A DNA stretch of 64,000 nt from Allodiplogaster sudhausi (taxonomy: Eukaryota; Nematoda; Chromadorea; Rhabditida; Diplogasteridae), in NCBI GenBank assembly GCA_945643635.1, contig CALZFC010000029.1:859001-923000 (forward strand). Reading direction: 5' to 3'. Below the pieces are notes generated by a model. It did not search any database. It saw only the letters and a list, made by a program, of their open reading frames with translations, and was not told the origin of the DNA. This document shows positions 14,801 to 25,734 of this stretch, one piece after another (within the stretch, counting starts at the first letter, position 1; every line of letters starts with the position of its first letter). Both the position numbers and the translations under genes were made by a program.

Positions 14801-17800
14801 TATGTTGCAGAAGAAGTCAACTGAAGAATAAAAAATGTAAACAAATCGCATTGTTATAATGAATGCAACACAAATAATACTAACACTTCGCGCAGAAGAC
14901 AGCGGAGTATTCGCCCCACCATCCACCTTCAGAGCAAACCGCATCATCGTCGTCCTCGATCTTAAGGATTTACTATATATTCCATAAATCATCCGTTTTT
15001 AGCTCACCAGTGAGAATTCTCCTTCTTCAGATTCGCCGAACAGGAAGAATCCTTCTTTGCAGTGAGGCTTCCAGAAATCGTCAAATTCGACTTCATGCTC
15101 GTCGGAGCAGCCCTTTGGAGGCTTGGATGGCACAGTACGGTTGCAAGGAAGAGGAACTGCAAATCGGTGCATTTGTCGATGTTCCAATTAAGATGTTCAA
15201 GTACGCTTACTGTCGGCGCAATAGACGAAGGAGTATTCTCCCCAGTAGCCGTCAATGCCGCATTTGAGCGATTTATCCGAAACCATCTCGTATTTCTCCG
15301 TCTTGAAGTTGAAACCGTAGAGCTTATGGCCCTCAGGGCAAAATGCCTCTTCGAAGCCTTCGGTTGAGTTAGATACAGTGACCTATGAAGACCGTAGTTT
15401 GGTCACGCCATCTCATAGTAACCCTCAAAACCTCGGTAGCGTTCGTTTTCTCAGTCTCTGGCAAGTCATCGATGACGAATGTTATGTTGCAGAAGAAGTC
15501 AACTGAAGAATAAAAAATGTAAACAAATCGCAATGTTATAATGAATGCAACACAAATAATACTAACACTTCGCGCAGAAGACAGCGGAGTATTCGCCCCA
15601 CCATCCACCTTCAGAGCAAACCGCATCATCGTCGTCCTCGATCTTAAGGATTTACTATATATTCCATAAATCATCCGTTTTTAGCTCACCAGTGAGAATT
15701 CTCCTTCTTCAGATTCGCCGAACAGGAAGAATCCTTCTTTGCAGTGAGGCTTCCAGAAATCGTCAAATTCGACTTCATGCTCGTCGGAGCAGCCCTTTGG
15801 AGGCTTGGATGGCACAGTACGGTTGCAAGGAAGAGGAACTGCAAATCGAAGCATTTGTCGATGTTCCAATTAAGATGTTCAAGTACGCTTACTGTCGGCG
15901 CAATAGACGAACGAGTATTCTCCCCAATAGCCGTCAATGCCGCATTTGAGAGATTTATCCGAAACCATCTCGTATTTCTCCGTTTTGAAGTTGAAGCCGT
16001 AGAGCTTGTGACCCTCGGGACAAGATGCCTCTTCGAATCCTTCGGTTGAGTTAGATACAGTGACCTAAGAAGATCGTAAGTTGGGCTGGCCATCTCATAG
16101 TAACCCTCAAACCTCGGTAGCGTTCGTTTTCTCAGTCTCTGGCAGGTCATCGATGACGAATGTAATATTGCAGAAGAAGTCAACTGAAGCATGGCCGAGA
16201 TATTTTCAACGACGATCAAGCTTGAAGTAAAACACTTACACTTTGCGCAGTAGACAGTTGCGAATGAGCCCCATGAACCGCTTGCACTGCAGATCGCATC
16301 GTTTCCGTCGATCACCTTTAATAATTGCAGTATAATTTTTTCATTTGGATGATGGTATGGCTGACAATTTCGACGTAGCTGCCACTTGTAACTCCGAAGA
16401 GGAAATAGCCAGAGGGGCATTCTGGAACTTGAGTCGAGGGGTTGATGACAACTTTGATCTCATCGTGGGAGCCAGGAATGAAGCTTGATGGGAGTGAGTC
16501 GTCGCAGAGTCTTTCAGCTGAATTATGAATAATAATTATAATGTTAGCAAATTATTATTTTTCAGGCTTTATCAGGTATGTTTTAGTACCCTCTGCACAG
16601 AAGACATAGGCGAATCCTTCCCAGGTGGCTTCCAGATCGCAGGTGAGGGTGTCCTTATCGACAATAACATATTTATTTTCTGATGCGCTGAGTCCGTAGA
16701 GCACGAGGCCATCTTCGCAGCTAGCTTCTTTGAGTCCATCAGAAGTAATGACGACGATTGCCTAGAATGTTATGTTATACAGACTGTTCAGTCATAAACA
16801 AACTCACCTCTGTCGCATTGGCTTCCGGAATATCACTGGTGACAATTGTGCTGTTGCAGGCAAATTCAACTAAATAGGACATTTTAATGAATATTCTCCA
16901 AAACGAACGGGCCATGGTGGATTCAATATAAAGAACTTACAGTTTGCACAATAGACTTGGGCGAACATTCCCCATTGGCCAGAAACGCTAACTGAGCAGG
17001 TTGTGGTAGAGTTGTCAGTGATCTATGGGAAGTAAAGTTAGCATTATGAAGCAATTGTAAGCAAGAGAAAAGCATACGATGGAAACATTTCCGTCCGCAG
17101 TGACACCGAAGAGAGTGAATCCTTCATCGCATGCAGGAGTCCACCACTTGAGGTTCACCTCCTTTGCATCGTTCATGCCTGGCTTCAACTCATCCGGCAG
17201 ACTGAGACTACATGGTAGAGGCACTGAGAAACACTGATTAGAGAATTGCAAGAAAATGGTAACGCATTGGGACACCTTCGGCTCCGATGTGATCAAAGTA
17301 GATGAGTTCGCCACTGCTTGTTGCCCACGAGCCATTAACAGTGCAGACGAGAGAGACGCCCACAGAGATTTCCTAAATACATTTGATTGTGCATTCCCAT
17401 TATTGTTTAAATGATTATCCGCGGTCTTCTTAGAAATGCTGCTGACCACTGAAGGTCCATTTTTGTCGAATCCCCACAGGATGTGGTGTTCAGGAGCAAT
17501 TACAGAATAGCACTCATCAGCGAACTCTGGTTGCACCAACTCGGGCTCCGAGAACATCGAGCCCCACCATCCCGCAAGCACGGAGATGTCGCAAGTGTCA
17601 TTGAAGCACCCTAAAAAAGATAAATTATTGCTTGCAAACTTCTGGTTAACATTCAAGCTGACATTGCTTTGAACCGCATGTGAAGACATCTCCATCTTGC
17701 GTCTCACTTCCCTCGAGGATATACTCCCAAGTTCGATTATGATTGCAAACCAGGCCTTCTGATGCGTTGCTCCAGGCTGAGCCAGATAGCACCTAAAGCG

Positions 17801-20671
17801 TTCCTTCAGTTGCAGTTGAGGCAAGCAAATGACTTCAACCAACAAGGAGAGATCCTTGATCGCAGGTGACAGTCGGACAGCCTTCCTCTGAATATCCCGT
17901 CTTGTTCAGCCGTTCAGGAACGCAGACGAGGTCGGGAGGGCAAGAGGTCGTTGGTGTCACAGCCGATTCGAGACAGTCTTCGCATTCTGAACCATTTAAA
18001 TAAAGTGAAGGAAGCACCACATTTAATCTCTACCTGGCTCGTAAATACAAGTAATGCCGACGCCCTGGTCAAAGTTGCCACCAGTCGAGTTGTGCCAGAG
18101 CTTGTCGTTTCCACACTTGAGAGACGTGTCAGACACTGTGTAGAGGTTATTCGCGTAGTATTGGAGAACCTATATCATTCGAGGGTTCACGCAGAAATTA
18201 TAATTATGACTGAAGTCAGATTCATACTCACGGAAACTTTGCCACGTGAGCATGTGTATGTAGAGGTGTTCGTGGCAGTGTCAAGGTAAAGGCTGAGGAA
18301 GTTGGAGTCGCAGGAATAGTTGGCCGGGCAACGGAAGCTGCCGAATTCAACGAAGAAGGTGTAATTCTTGCACTCGTAATTGTCTAAAAATTGAAGATCT
18401 CCCAATTCCTCAAGACCGTGCTCTAGCACAAACTCTTTGGCCTTGCGCAAATAATTGTTCCGGTTGTGGCAACATTCGTATCGGTCACCCACGACGCGCC
18501 AGGTGCGCACTTGACATAGTTAGCACGGACGGTGTTCGAGCCTCCGGTTAGGGCCTCAAATATATCAAATTGTTTCTTTAATCGGGAGAATACTTAAATT
18601 TATAAGCTTACGTAGGTGTAGCCGGTGTAGCAGTAAGCTGCCTTGCAGCCGTTCGCTGTTGTCTGATTCACTGACAGTTTGTCACACCACATGTCTTTTG
18701 GACAGAAGGTGAAGAAACCAGTTATTTTAATACTGCCACAGTCTGTGCACGCTGAAATTAAATAACGAAATCATTATCCTAATGTAAAGCTGGTTCGCAA
18801 GATTGACTGACAGAAGTACTCTCCGCAGGTAACGTTCCCTGTAACGCTGCTTCCATCGGATTTCAACCATCCACCGCCAACTGCGCAAGTCAAGGAAGTC
18901 TGCGACATATCCCAGGTGCCGCCATTATTGATCTGAATTCTCCATATTTCTTTAAATTTTAATTGTTGAGCACCAGACCAAGAATGAGCACCCCAATAAT
19001 AGCTATAGAATATCGTTCACGAACTAACCAAGATCTTTCCCTTGGTACAGGTTAGTTTGGTGCACGTTCCTGATGTGTTTCGGTAAAGATTGGCCGAGTT
19101 ACAGCTGTAGTCCGCAGGGCAGCTTCCACCAGTGACCACTGGAGGGTTCGTGCATTCGGTGCAAGCTGGAACAGGTCTTACTTCAGAAGTTAGACGGCTA
19201 TGTAGTTGCTAAGCTGTAATACTAAAGATTATTGCCACGTACTCTTCGATCTCGTGCATGTGATGTAGACAACGTTCGTTGGATACGTGGATCCATCCTT
19301 CTTGGACGCCCAAAATCCTCCTGGAGCCTGTGAGCACTCGATTCCGGTGGGCGCCGAGGTAACAGTGGAGTTGAACTTGTCAAATCGGAAGAGATAGCCC
19401 TGAAGAATGATTTGATAAAATGACTTCGTACCTTTTAGATCATTACTTATCTCATCGAAAGGATGGCACATAGTTTTTTTTTATAAAGAATTATACCGTC
19501 AGGTCGTAGCCAGGGTCGCAGTAGGCATTGAAGCATGTCACGTCAGCAACACCCAGTGCGCCGCCTGCAGTTCGCAGGGCCGTCAAATTCGTGACAACCC
19601 CCGACATGACTTCTGCCGGTACAATCGATTCATTCGTCAGCTTCGGTGGCAGCGTGCAGTTCAGGCAATCTCAAGACAACCACGTTTTCTTTCGCTCTGA
19701 TGGTGTAATTATTTATCCCTTCCTCTCCTTGGTTAAATCAGACACCAATTACCGTCGCAATAGTTTAACAAACTTACTGTAGCTGTAGCCGCATGTGAAT
19801 TGTCCGCCGAGAACTGTGTTATTAATGTCCTTGAAAACGTTCGTCACTGCCGCGCAATACGGGCCGGAAACTGGGCCATTGTAGGAGGCGTTGCTGTATT
19901 GCTGAATTAAAATGCATTCGGCATAAGGTTAAGAAATCTAATGAACTACCAATAATTGTATACTAACATATATTGTTCCCTCCGAGCATCTGACTGCGTC
20001 GCATTTATCGCTGACTCGGGTGAAGACTGCGAGCTTGTTCTTGCAGAAGTTCTCAGCCGGACACCACGACGAGACGTAGCCAGGCTGGCCGCATTGGTCA
20101 CAAGCTGAAATTACATCATCACACTGAGACACAAAGAAAACGAGTTAATGGTATCTTTAAAAGTATACCTGCATTGGCCGACACTGTCGCAGTGTTCGGG
20201 ACCGTCGTGTAGGGAGCTCCGTCTCCGTAATAGCTTCCTTCAATGCATGAAAAGTTGGTGAACTTCTGCCAGGTAGCGAGGCCGGCCTTGATCTGCAGAA
20301 TTGTTCTTTCCCATGACTCTGCGTGAATATTGAGATCTCTGTCGAAAGCATACCCAGAGTCCAGTCGAGTACTTTCCGGTGAAGGTGATTGTGCAGTCGG
20401 TTTGGACGACCAGTGAAGCGTTGCATGTGTAGCCGGAGGGGCATCCGGATCCCGGGCCGAATCCGGCGCACGAACAGCTGGGGCCACCTTTAGGCATTTG
20501 GAGTTTTTTTTAAATTGTAATAAAACTAATTAGTAGCAACTGTAATTAATTTTAGTACTTGTATACCATAGCCGACAATAATGGAAAAAAGAAGGCAAAA
20601 CCTAGATAGGTGGATTGGGTGAAAGCGACGATGCTGGCCAAAGCCACAAGAAAAGACGCGTCGACACGCAT
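229..20671 (-). CDS. Gene A: giant secreted protein of tandem CCP-like cysteine modules
   Basis: Multi-exon gene from a signal-peptide exon (ATG at 20671-20669) to a TGA stop at 229-231. I followed exon by exon a chain of two-exon modules; each begins in phase 1, has an internal phase 0 intron and ends in phase 1, and the reading frame stays open across every junction checked. Order: 8 N-terminal modules, 3 transitional modules, 39 array modules (20 of type Q, 19 of type P), 7 C-terminal modules, about 4,600 residues. A typical module reads C...C-x-x-G...C-x3-G-x-W...C, which is the cysteine and Trp spacing of a sushi/CCP domain; that assignment is inference. Numerous N-x-S/T sites fit a secreted protein. 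No transmembrane or catalytic segment was seen. The function is unknown. The paralogue is gene B at 28317-42031. Confidence 0.85.
2967..16183 (-). repeat. Gene A coding tandem array, 680-681 bp unit, 19 P and 20 Q modules
   Basis: The unit carries four exons and four introns of about 45-63 bp. Exon P1 has PLPC, KGC, FW-x2-HC and G-x3-FGE, P2 has VCSEGGWWGEYSAVFC, Q1 has FFCNITFVIDDLPE, and Q2 has ASCPEG, LKCGIDGYWGEYS and VYCAD. Intron phases are 0, 1, 0, 1, so P and Q are each a symmetric 1-1 module. One pair gives about 157 residues. Protein sequence is nearly invariant between units while introns fall into two classes. P1 exons lie near 3435, 4115, 4795 and so on every 680-681 bp to 15681. 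Two longer periodicities (2,040 and 1,360 bp) overlie the 680-bp one. Confidence 0.9.
16184..20487 (-). CDS. Gene A N-terminal modules (8) and transitional CCP-like modules (3)
   Basis: Exons with consistent phases are 20354-20487, 20169-20292, 19968-20104, 19778-19901, 19497-19669, 19243-19399, 19029-19165, 18812-18932, 18612-18751, 18434-18554, 18232-18383, 18034-18169, 17844-17986, 17663-17792, 17447-17610 and 17264-17372. Most of these modules start with C-x2-C (ACDQC, TCTEC, SCTDC, ECEDC), then CP-x3-xC, a further cysteine pair, and after the phase 0 intron a second half with C-x4-G-x-W...C. From 17225 the modules switch to the shorter type used in the array (PLPC...WWTPAC...GQWG...VYC). 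This region is almost identical to 37515-41817 in gene B. No known enzyme or receptor motif was recognised. Confidence 0.8.
20602..20671 (-). CDS. Gene A exon 1: start codon and signal peptide
   Basis: The exon reads MRVDASFLVALASIVAFTQ followed by STYL and ends in phase 1 at CTAG|GTTTTG. The short basic start, the hydrophobic core and the small residues near Q/S are a classic signal peptide. Exon 2 opens at 20487 (AAAG|GTGGCC) and completes a Gly codon, leading to a cysteine cluster. Gene B has a matching but diverged exon (MRLDVSFLLAVASLVAFTQ), which supports this start. Confidence 0.85.
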
Positions 20672-20797
20672 CTGATGAGGATAATGTTAATATTTTTTCT
20701 TCTTACCATTTCCGAAAGAATTTGGAATTTAGAATTTGCTGACATATTCGCTATCAACTTGTTAATAGATAACAATTGATACAACAACTTTGCGAAC

Positions 20798-21010
20798 GCT
20801 ATCATAGAAACTCAACAGGGCAGTCACAAGAAATGGAATGATAGCGAGTAGTGCTGATGCCCTTTTATGTGAATCTTTCTAGCTTAATTCTAATGCTATA
20901 GACGTGGTGTTCGAGAAAAAAAACCAGTCCTTAAAGTGTTTGTGACATGAATTATTATCCGACGCTGGTTCTAAACTGATTATTCCAGACCGACAGACGG
21001 AGGATGAATT
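20798..21010 (-). promoter_or_regulatory. Putative promoter of gene A with TATA-like box and opposed GATA sites
   Basis: On the minus strand, upstream of the ATG, there is a TATA-like ACATAAAAGG (20861-20870), a CTATCA at 20839-20844 and a TGATAG at 20799-20804, facing in opposite directions. The block up to about 21010 is matched upstream of gene B although the first exon and first intron between the copies have diverged. WGATAR is the core bound by GATA factors, which in nematodes drive gut genes; gut expression is only an inference here. Confidence 0.5.
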
Positions 21011-21640
21011 GTGATAGAGAGAAGTATTTTAGGAGAGTGAGAAAAAGAAAAAAGAATGTGCTCTCTAGTAGTTTCCATGAAAATGTGGAAAAAAGACTAC
21101 TGCCTCAACTTCGCCCTGATTATCATATCCACTGTAGAGGAGAGCGTTCTTGTTAAATTATTATTTTTTTCAGATTGAAACGAAACAATGCATTATTAAG
21201 TGATACATAAAACATTTCTTGAATGCAAAAAAGTAGCAATAATCAGACAGATGTGTCTTATCATCGATGACTTGTTGAGCGGTGGCTAAGATGTCGGCCT
21301 CAATGCAACGTCGAGATTAGCTGGAAGAATTCAATCTATAGCTGTTTGTTTTCGATAAATACAGCAACAAGTAATATAAGCTTTCTCGAACGACTTTGCA
21401 TGTGACCAGAGGTGCTAAACAACACAAATATTTTTAGTTACGAATCCACTAATTTTGGCCAATTTTCGAAGCTCATGGTCAGATTAACATATCACTTCTT
21501 TTTTTAATGTTTTCAGTGGTATTCTATAAAGTTTTGTATCAAAAGTGCATGATGGTGTGCATCTATTTCGAAATTAAAGAATTTTTAATACTTTCATAAC
21601 ATTATGACCTGTCTTCAGTCATATCCAGGAATGGAGAATT
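21011..21640. other. Intergenic, nothing recognised
   Basis: AT-rich sequence without a convincing exon on either strand. Confidence 0.5.
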
Positions 21641-21654
21641 GTTGAATGTTCGTC

Positions 21655-21775
21655 CTACAGTGACGGTTGAGGGACGCGCGCTGACACGCAACGCGTCACC
21701 CATCTCTCTTGAAACGTCGCGTGCTCGGCGAGCTGCCGGCACTTCACACTTCCGTTTCACCAGATTCCAGACGTA
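21655..21775 (+). pseudogene. Decayed exon of the VEGR-type secreted family
   Basis: The stretch reads TVTVEGRALTRNAS and then ISLETSRA, closely matching the third exon of the genes at 24456 and 25735, followed by the same donor context (ccag.cgtaagccggct). Relative to them it has small deletions that break the frame between SRA and the FRFTRFQ segment. No matching upstream exon was found. It is probably a relic of a third tandem copy. Confidence 0.6.
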
Positions 21776-21833
21776 AGCCGGCTCCTCGATCATTCGTTTT
21801 CTTTCACTTTATTTTACCTTCACTTTCTCCTTT

Positions 21834-21834
<1 letters not shown>

Positions 21835-21870
<36 letters not shown>
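21835..21870. repeat. (CT)n microsatellite
   Basis: Uninterrupted CT dinucleotides lie just 3' of the decayed exon. The same position in the two better copies is also CT-rich (an intron). Confidence 0.9.
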
Positions 21871-21872
<2 letters not shown>

Positions 21873-21959
21873 GATTCCCTCAAGTCTTTGCTTTCTATCT
21901 TTATCTTTGACTGTTGTCAGGCCAAGCTCTCTAATGGAGTAGTAGCCGGCCGAGGTAGA

Positions 21960-23085
21960 ATGTACTTACAGTGCCGTGCAAAATTCTATGAACTTTTAGT
22001 TTTTCATTCATAACTTCCTTCAAAGTACATGAAAATCAATGCAATTTTCAGGGTTGTTTTTTATGCTACAAACTTATTAGTTTCGTTGATCAACTATAAA
22101 GCCAGAAAAAAATCAATATCTCTAATCATCCAGGTTGCACATTTAAGCATGCTGAACTAAGTGGGATATTTCTTTGCTATTTGGGTAGATTTTATTGGGT
22201 TATTGGTTTTGTTGTATTCTAGAACATCTCTACGATAAGGTTTTGGCCTAATCGCTGTTTAATCTCATGCCGTTACATGCTGCCAGCCTTCAGTTCGCGA
22301 TTCATGCAATCAGCCAGAGATGCAGAAGGTTCAGAAGGAAAAAATCGATTGTTTACTTCTATGCCTATGGCGATAATGTTTTTTTTATGTTTACAGGCCA
22401 TTAATAAACTAATTCAAGAGGTTAATTGAGCTGTGGAAATTAGGCGCTAGCTATTTGTGAAAATTTTAACCCCGCGGTCAACATTGGTCCGCAGCGCAGA
22501 CGTGCTAAAAGTGCTTTTGTGTTGGGGTCCGTGTTTCAAAAGCGATTTTGCTTATCTCAAATGATAGCTAAAAGGCTCTTATATCTTTAGAAGTCCTATT
22601 TAATCCCTGGCTTCATGAACCCACAAGATTCAGTAGATCGTTTGAATGTACCCCAGCCATAGAGTAGTACGGTTTATTGACAGCTGTCTCTTCTAGAACA
22701 ATCACAACTTTAAATTAGATAATTGAGATTAAGACTATTGCAGAATGCTGCAGTCGAGGTGAACAAATAATTTACTTAATTTAAAAAAAAGAATAACATG
22801 TCCTTATTCGTCTTAAATATACTGCAAAATATTATCGTCATTGTTATCCCGAATCTGGAGCGACGGAGCGCTGGCAGTTCAATCGAGATGAGCGACGCAC
22901 GCGACGCGTCTCGTGCACGCGACGCGTCTCGCTTGACGCACACAAAACAGAAAGTTATTCAGAGCAGTACTTCAAATTTTATTTTATATTCTCGAATGTT
23001 ATATAACTTTTTTCCCATGCCTTTTGCATCTAGTGAAAGCTTGACGAATTCGTTTCCAAGAGAGGATTAACAATGAAGTCCTATT
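21960..23085. other. Intergenic, mostly featureless
   Basis: No gene was recognised. At 22880-22935 two close copies of gacgcgtctcg sit beside a gatgagcgacgc string, which is the reverse complement of part of the VEGR-family exon, so a small inverted fragment of that exon may be present. Confidence 0.4.
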
Positions 23086-23089
23086 AAAG

Positions 23090-23230
23090 GTACGAGAACC
23101 GTTGCACTACTTCACTCCGGATATCGACCTCGAAATGCTCAAGCTGACATCGCTAATTGCAAGGGAGTTGGAGGCAGTCGTCGAGGCCAGTCTCAGGAAG
23201 GACAGTATAAGCCGAACAGTCAGTGTGGAG
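23090..23230 (+). CDS. Possible isolated exon, unknown product
   Basis: Between an AAAG acceptor-like site and GAG|GTGCGC there is an open frame reading REPLHYFTPDIDLEMLKLTS followed by LIARELEAVV and further charged, helix-like sequence. Its composition looks coding and unlike the neighbourhood. No partner exons were identified and the product is not recognised, so it may be a relic. Confidence 0.25.
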
Positions 23231-23269
23231 GTGCGCGCAGAAGGTTGAAGTATAAGCTACCAGAAGATA

Positions 23270-23640
23270 GTTAAAGGAATAAGAGAATGTGCGATTCAAG
23301 ATTGGAGGAATTATAATATTTTGGCTAAGACGATGATCGGAAGAGGGGAAAAGGAAGAGAGATTAGGGTGAAAAAGAGAATGAGAGAGAGAAGGAGAGGG
23401 AAGATAGACTGCGTGATTTGGTAGTGTAAGATTTATGAAAGCTTGGCATCTTATACTCGAATGAGTCTTTTTTCTCTGAAAGTGTTGTCTCCACTCGCTC
23501 CCATCGCTTGCAGTCCCGAAGACAGCTGCTGGTGGTGAGAGAGATGTGAGTAAGAGAGATGTCGTGATCAAGAAGCACGGGTAGTAAGGCAAATGGCAAC
23601 TGTCAAGGATTTGGTGGCGTAGGAAGAGAGTGAGGGAGGG
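23270..23640. repeat. Dispersed duplicate, copy 1 (pairs with 27390-27800)
   Basis: Blocks such as caagattggaggaat, ggaagagagattag, cactcgaatgag and gtcccgaagacagc occur in the same order here and at 27390-27800. The two copies flank the VEGR-family genes, consistent with a local duplication. Neither copy has a confident exon. Confidence 0.55.
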
Positions 23641-23979
23641 AGGAACGAAGAAGAGAACGAGAGAAAGAAGAGATAGGGATGTGAGAAAGAAAAGAAGCAG
23701 GAGGGAGCACGAGAGAACAGTGAGCGACCATAGGTGAGTGACTGGGAAGATGCAAGATCACTTACTGCATCATTCGGCGCGTCCTTTATACATATCTGTC
23801 TACTCTTGTTTTTAGTTTTACCTCAACTTTTATTACTCATGCGTTTTTTTTATTAAAAAAAAATGGATGTTGGTTAGAGTACGTTTCGTTTGCAGCGGGA
23901 ATTTACACTTTTTTCATTGCTGACCATGAGCAAAGTTTAGCCTAGGTCGAGCAACAACGAAAAATGGGGAAGTTCTTTT

Positions 23980-24110
23980 TCAAGCCCTATTCGGTAGGGC
24001 CAAAGTTTCCAATTTTGTCAACAGTTCGGGCGCCCGCACCAACGCTTCACTCCAACAAAGAGCCTCCTCTTCGCCGTGATCATAATTCCGTGTACGTTTT
24101 TTTATCCTTT
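23980..24110 (+). pseudogene. Relic of the last exon of the VEGR-type family
   Basis: The segment ttgtcaacagttcgggcgcc through aaagagcctcct resembles the end of the gene at 24456-25714 (tcgtcaacaactcggccggc onward). The frame is not continuous with any upstream exon, so it is read as the decayed 3' end of the copy whose third exon relic lies at 21655. Confidence 0.4.
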
Positions 24111-24455
24111 TTTGCAAATCCCTTTGACTACACACACATACACCAATTTTGCGAACAGATTATATGTATGCGGTTATGGTTGTACCCTCATGGGTTTTTG
24201 TCAGGATTAATCATCAAAAAGCTACACTTTACAACGGCGATAAAAGAAGAAAATTTGAGTGTGATACCGCAGAAGGCTTACCGTTTGTTATAAGTTGTTT
24301 ATAAACCTCAATTTGAAGCTTCAGGAAATTTTGTTCAAAAAAGTAGTCAAATTTGAAAACACAAAATCGAAAATAAGATTCATCAGCTCTAATCAGATTA
24401 GGTTCTCCATTTCAGCTATAAATACCCGCTGCCTTTATACATTTATTCGCTGGTT

Positions 24456-24528
24456 GTGGGATTGTGCTTCTTTTTGTTACCGCATTACGTATTCCTTCCT
24501 GCCATCGTGACATACGGTACGTCTACTG

Positions 24529-24569
<41 letters not shown>

Positions 24570-24570
24570 G

Positions 24571-24615
<45 letters not shown>

Positions 24616-24620
24616 GATAC

Positions 24621-24655
<35 letters not shown>

Positions 24656-25714
24656 CATATTTTCTAAAATCCCTCTCTCTCTTTCTCTACGATTGTTTAT
24701 GCACTCCCTCGCTCTTCCTGTCTACTTCACACCATCTTAAGAAGAAGGCACACTCTCGCTATTTCTTTCTCTCAATTTATTTCACGCTCTGTCATTCTCT
24801 CTATCAATTATTCTTGCAGAACTCATTGGCTCTCAGTTCGTAGCGAATGCTACCGAAATTGAGCAGCTGCCAAACGACGTCGTAAACCTCATATTTACGG
24901 TATTTTAATTATTTGTCTTTGTATTTTTCTAGCTCTATGTTTTGGTTGCAATATATTGTTCATTTATTCCTCTTTTATCTCTAACATCCATTTGTAGGCC
25001 TATCCGGGAATAAAGAACGCTGGCGTAAGGATCTTCGGCTATTCGACAGTGACGGTTGAGGGACGCTCGCTGACACGCAACGCGTCGCTCATCTCGCTTG
25101 ACGCGTCGTGTGCGCGTATTCTATCGCACGAAGAGCTGCCGGTACTTCATGGCAAAATCCGTTTCACCGGATTCCAGAAGTAAGCCGGCTAATCGATCAC
25201 TCCTCTACTTCCCTCATTCATTTTCTTCCTTCTGTTTTACTCTCTTTCCCACTCTGATTCTCTCTCTCTGACGATCTCTCGTTCATATACATATCTTTTA
25301 TCTCTCCCATCTCTCAGGTACCGCAATGAGTATCTCTCTCCTACCGACGGTCGCGTTTTCCTGATCTCTCTCCACCTATCCTTCTCTGCCACAGTTCACC
25401 ATCCCCTCTTCGGCGCGAGCCGTCCACATCAGCTGAATGTCACCCGCCACTATCCAATCGAATTCACGGACTCAACATCGTCAACAACTCGGCCGGCCGC
25501 ACCACCGCTTGACTGCAACGAAAAGCCGTTGCTCACTGATTTCATTTTCGCGTTGGTTCAGTTCATGTATAAGCCGTTTATTTTCTCATTCCTCTTTTCC
25601 TTTCAAATCTTACGATCCACACACAGACACACACCAATAAGTTCAACGAAAAATAAGACTCGCCAGCTCTCCTCAGAATGTAGATTCTGGAGTTTAAGGC
25701 CCACGGGCCATTAA
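24456..25714 (+). CDS. Small secreted/surface protein, VEGR-type family, copy 2
   Basis: A four-exon model (24456-24516, 24820-24899, 24998-25179, 25318-25714) keeps one frame with junction phases 1, 0 and 2, giving about 239 residues. It starts [20 protein letters not shown], a plausible signal peptide. Exon 2 has [16 protein letters not shown], exon 3 [20 protein letters not shown] and then [12 protein letters not shown], exon 4 [15 protein letters not shown]. Potential N-glycosylation sites are NAT, NAS and NVT. The C-terminal part of exon 4 is hydrophobic ([18 protein letters not shown]) and could be a membrane or anchor segment, or 3' untranslated sequence if another donor is used. The first intron contains a long (TA)n tract. 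The family is not recognised. A close paralogue begins 21 bp downstream. Confidence 0.6.
24529..24660. repeat. (TA)n microsatellite with a duplicated inner motif
   Basis: A TA tract is broken twice by the same string acatatagatacatatat, giving two near copies of about 50 bp. It lies in intron 1 of the gene at 24456-25714 and can fold on itself. Confidence 0.9.
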
Positions 25715-25734
25715 ATCCACATTCAGCGATCGGA

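Noticed and set aside
2967..16183. Regular 680-bp periodicity considered as satellite DNA or a CRISPR-like array
   Set aside because: Units contain complete exons with conserved splice sites and no unique spacers; the repeat is coding.
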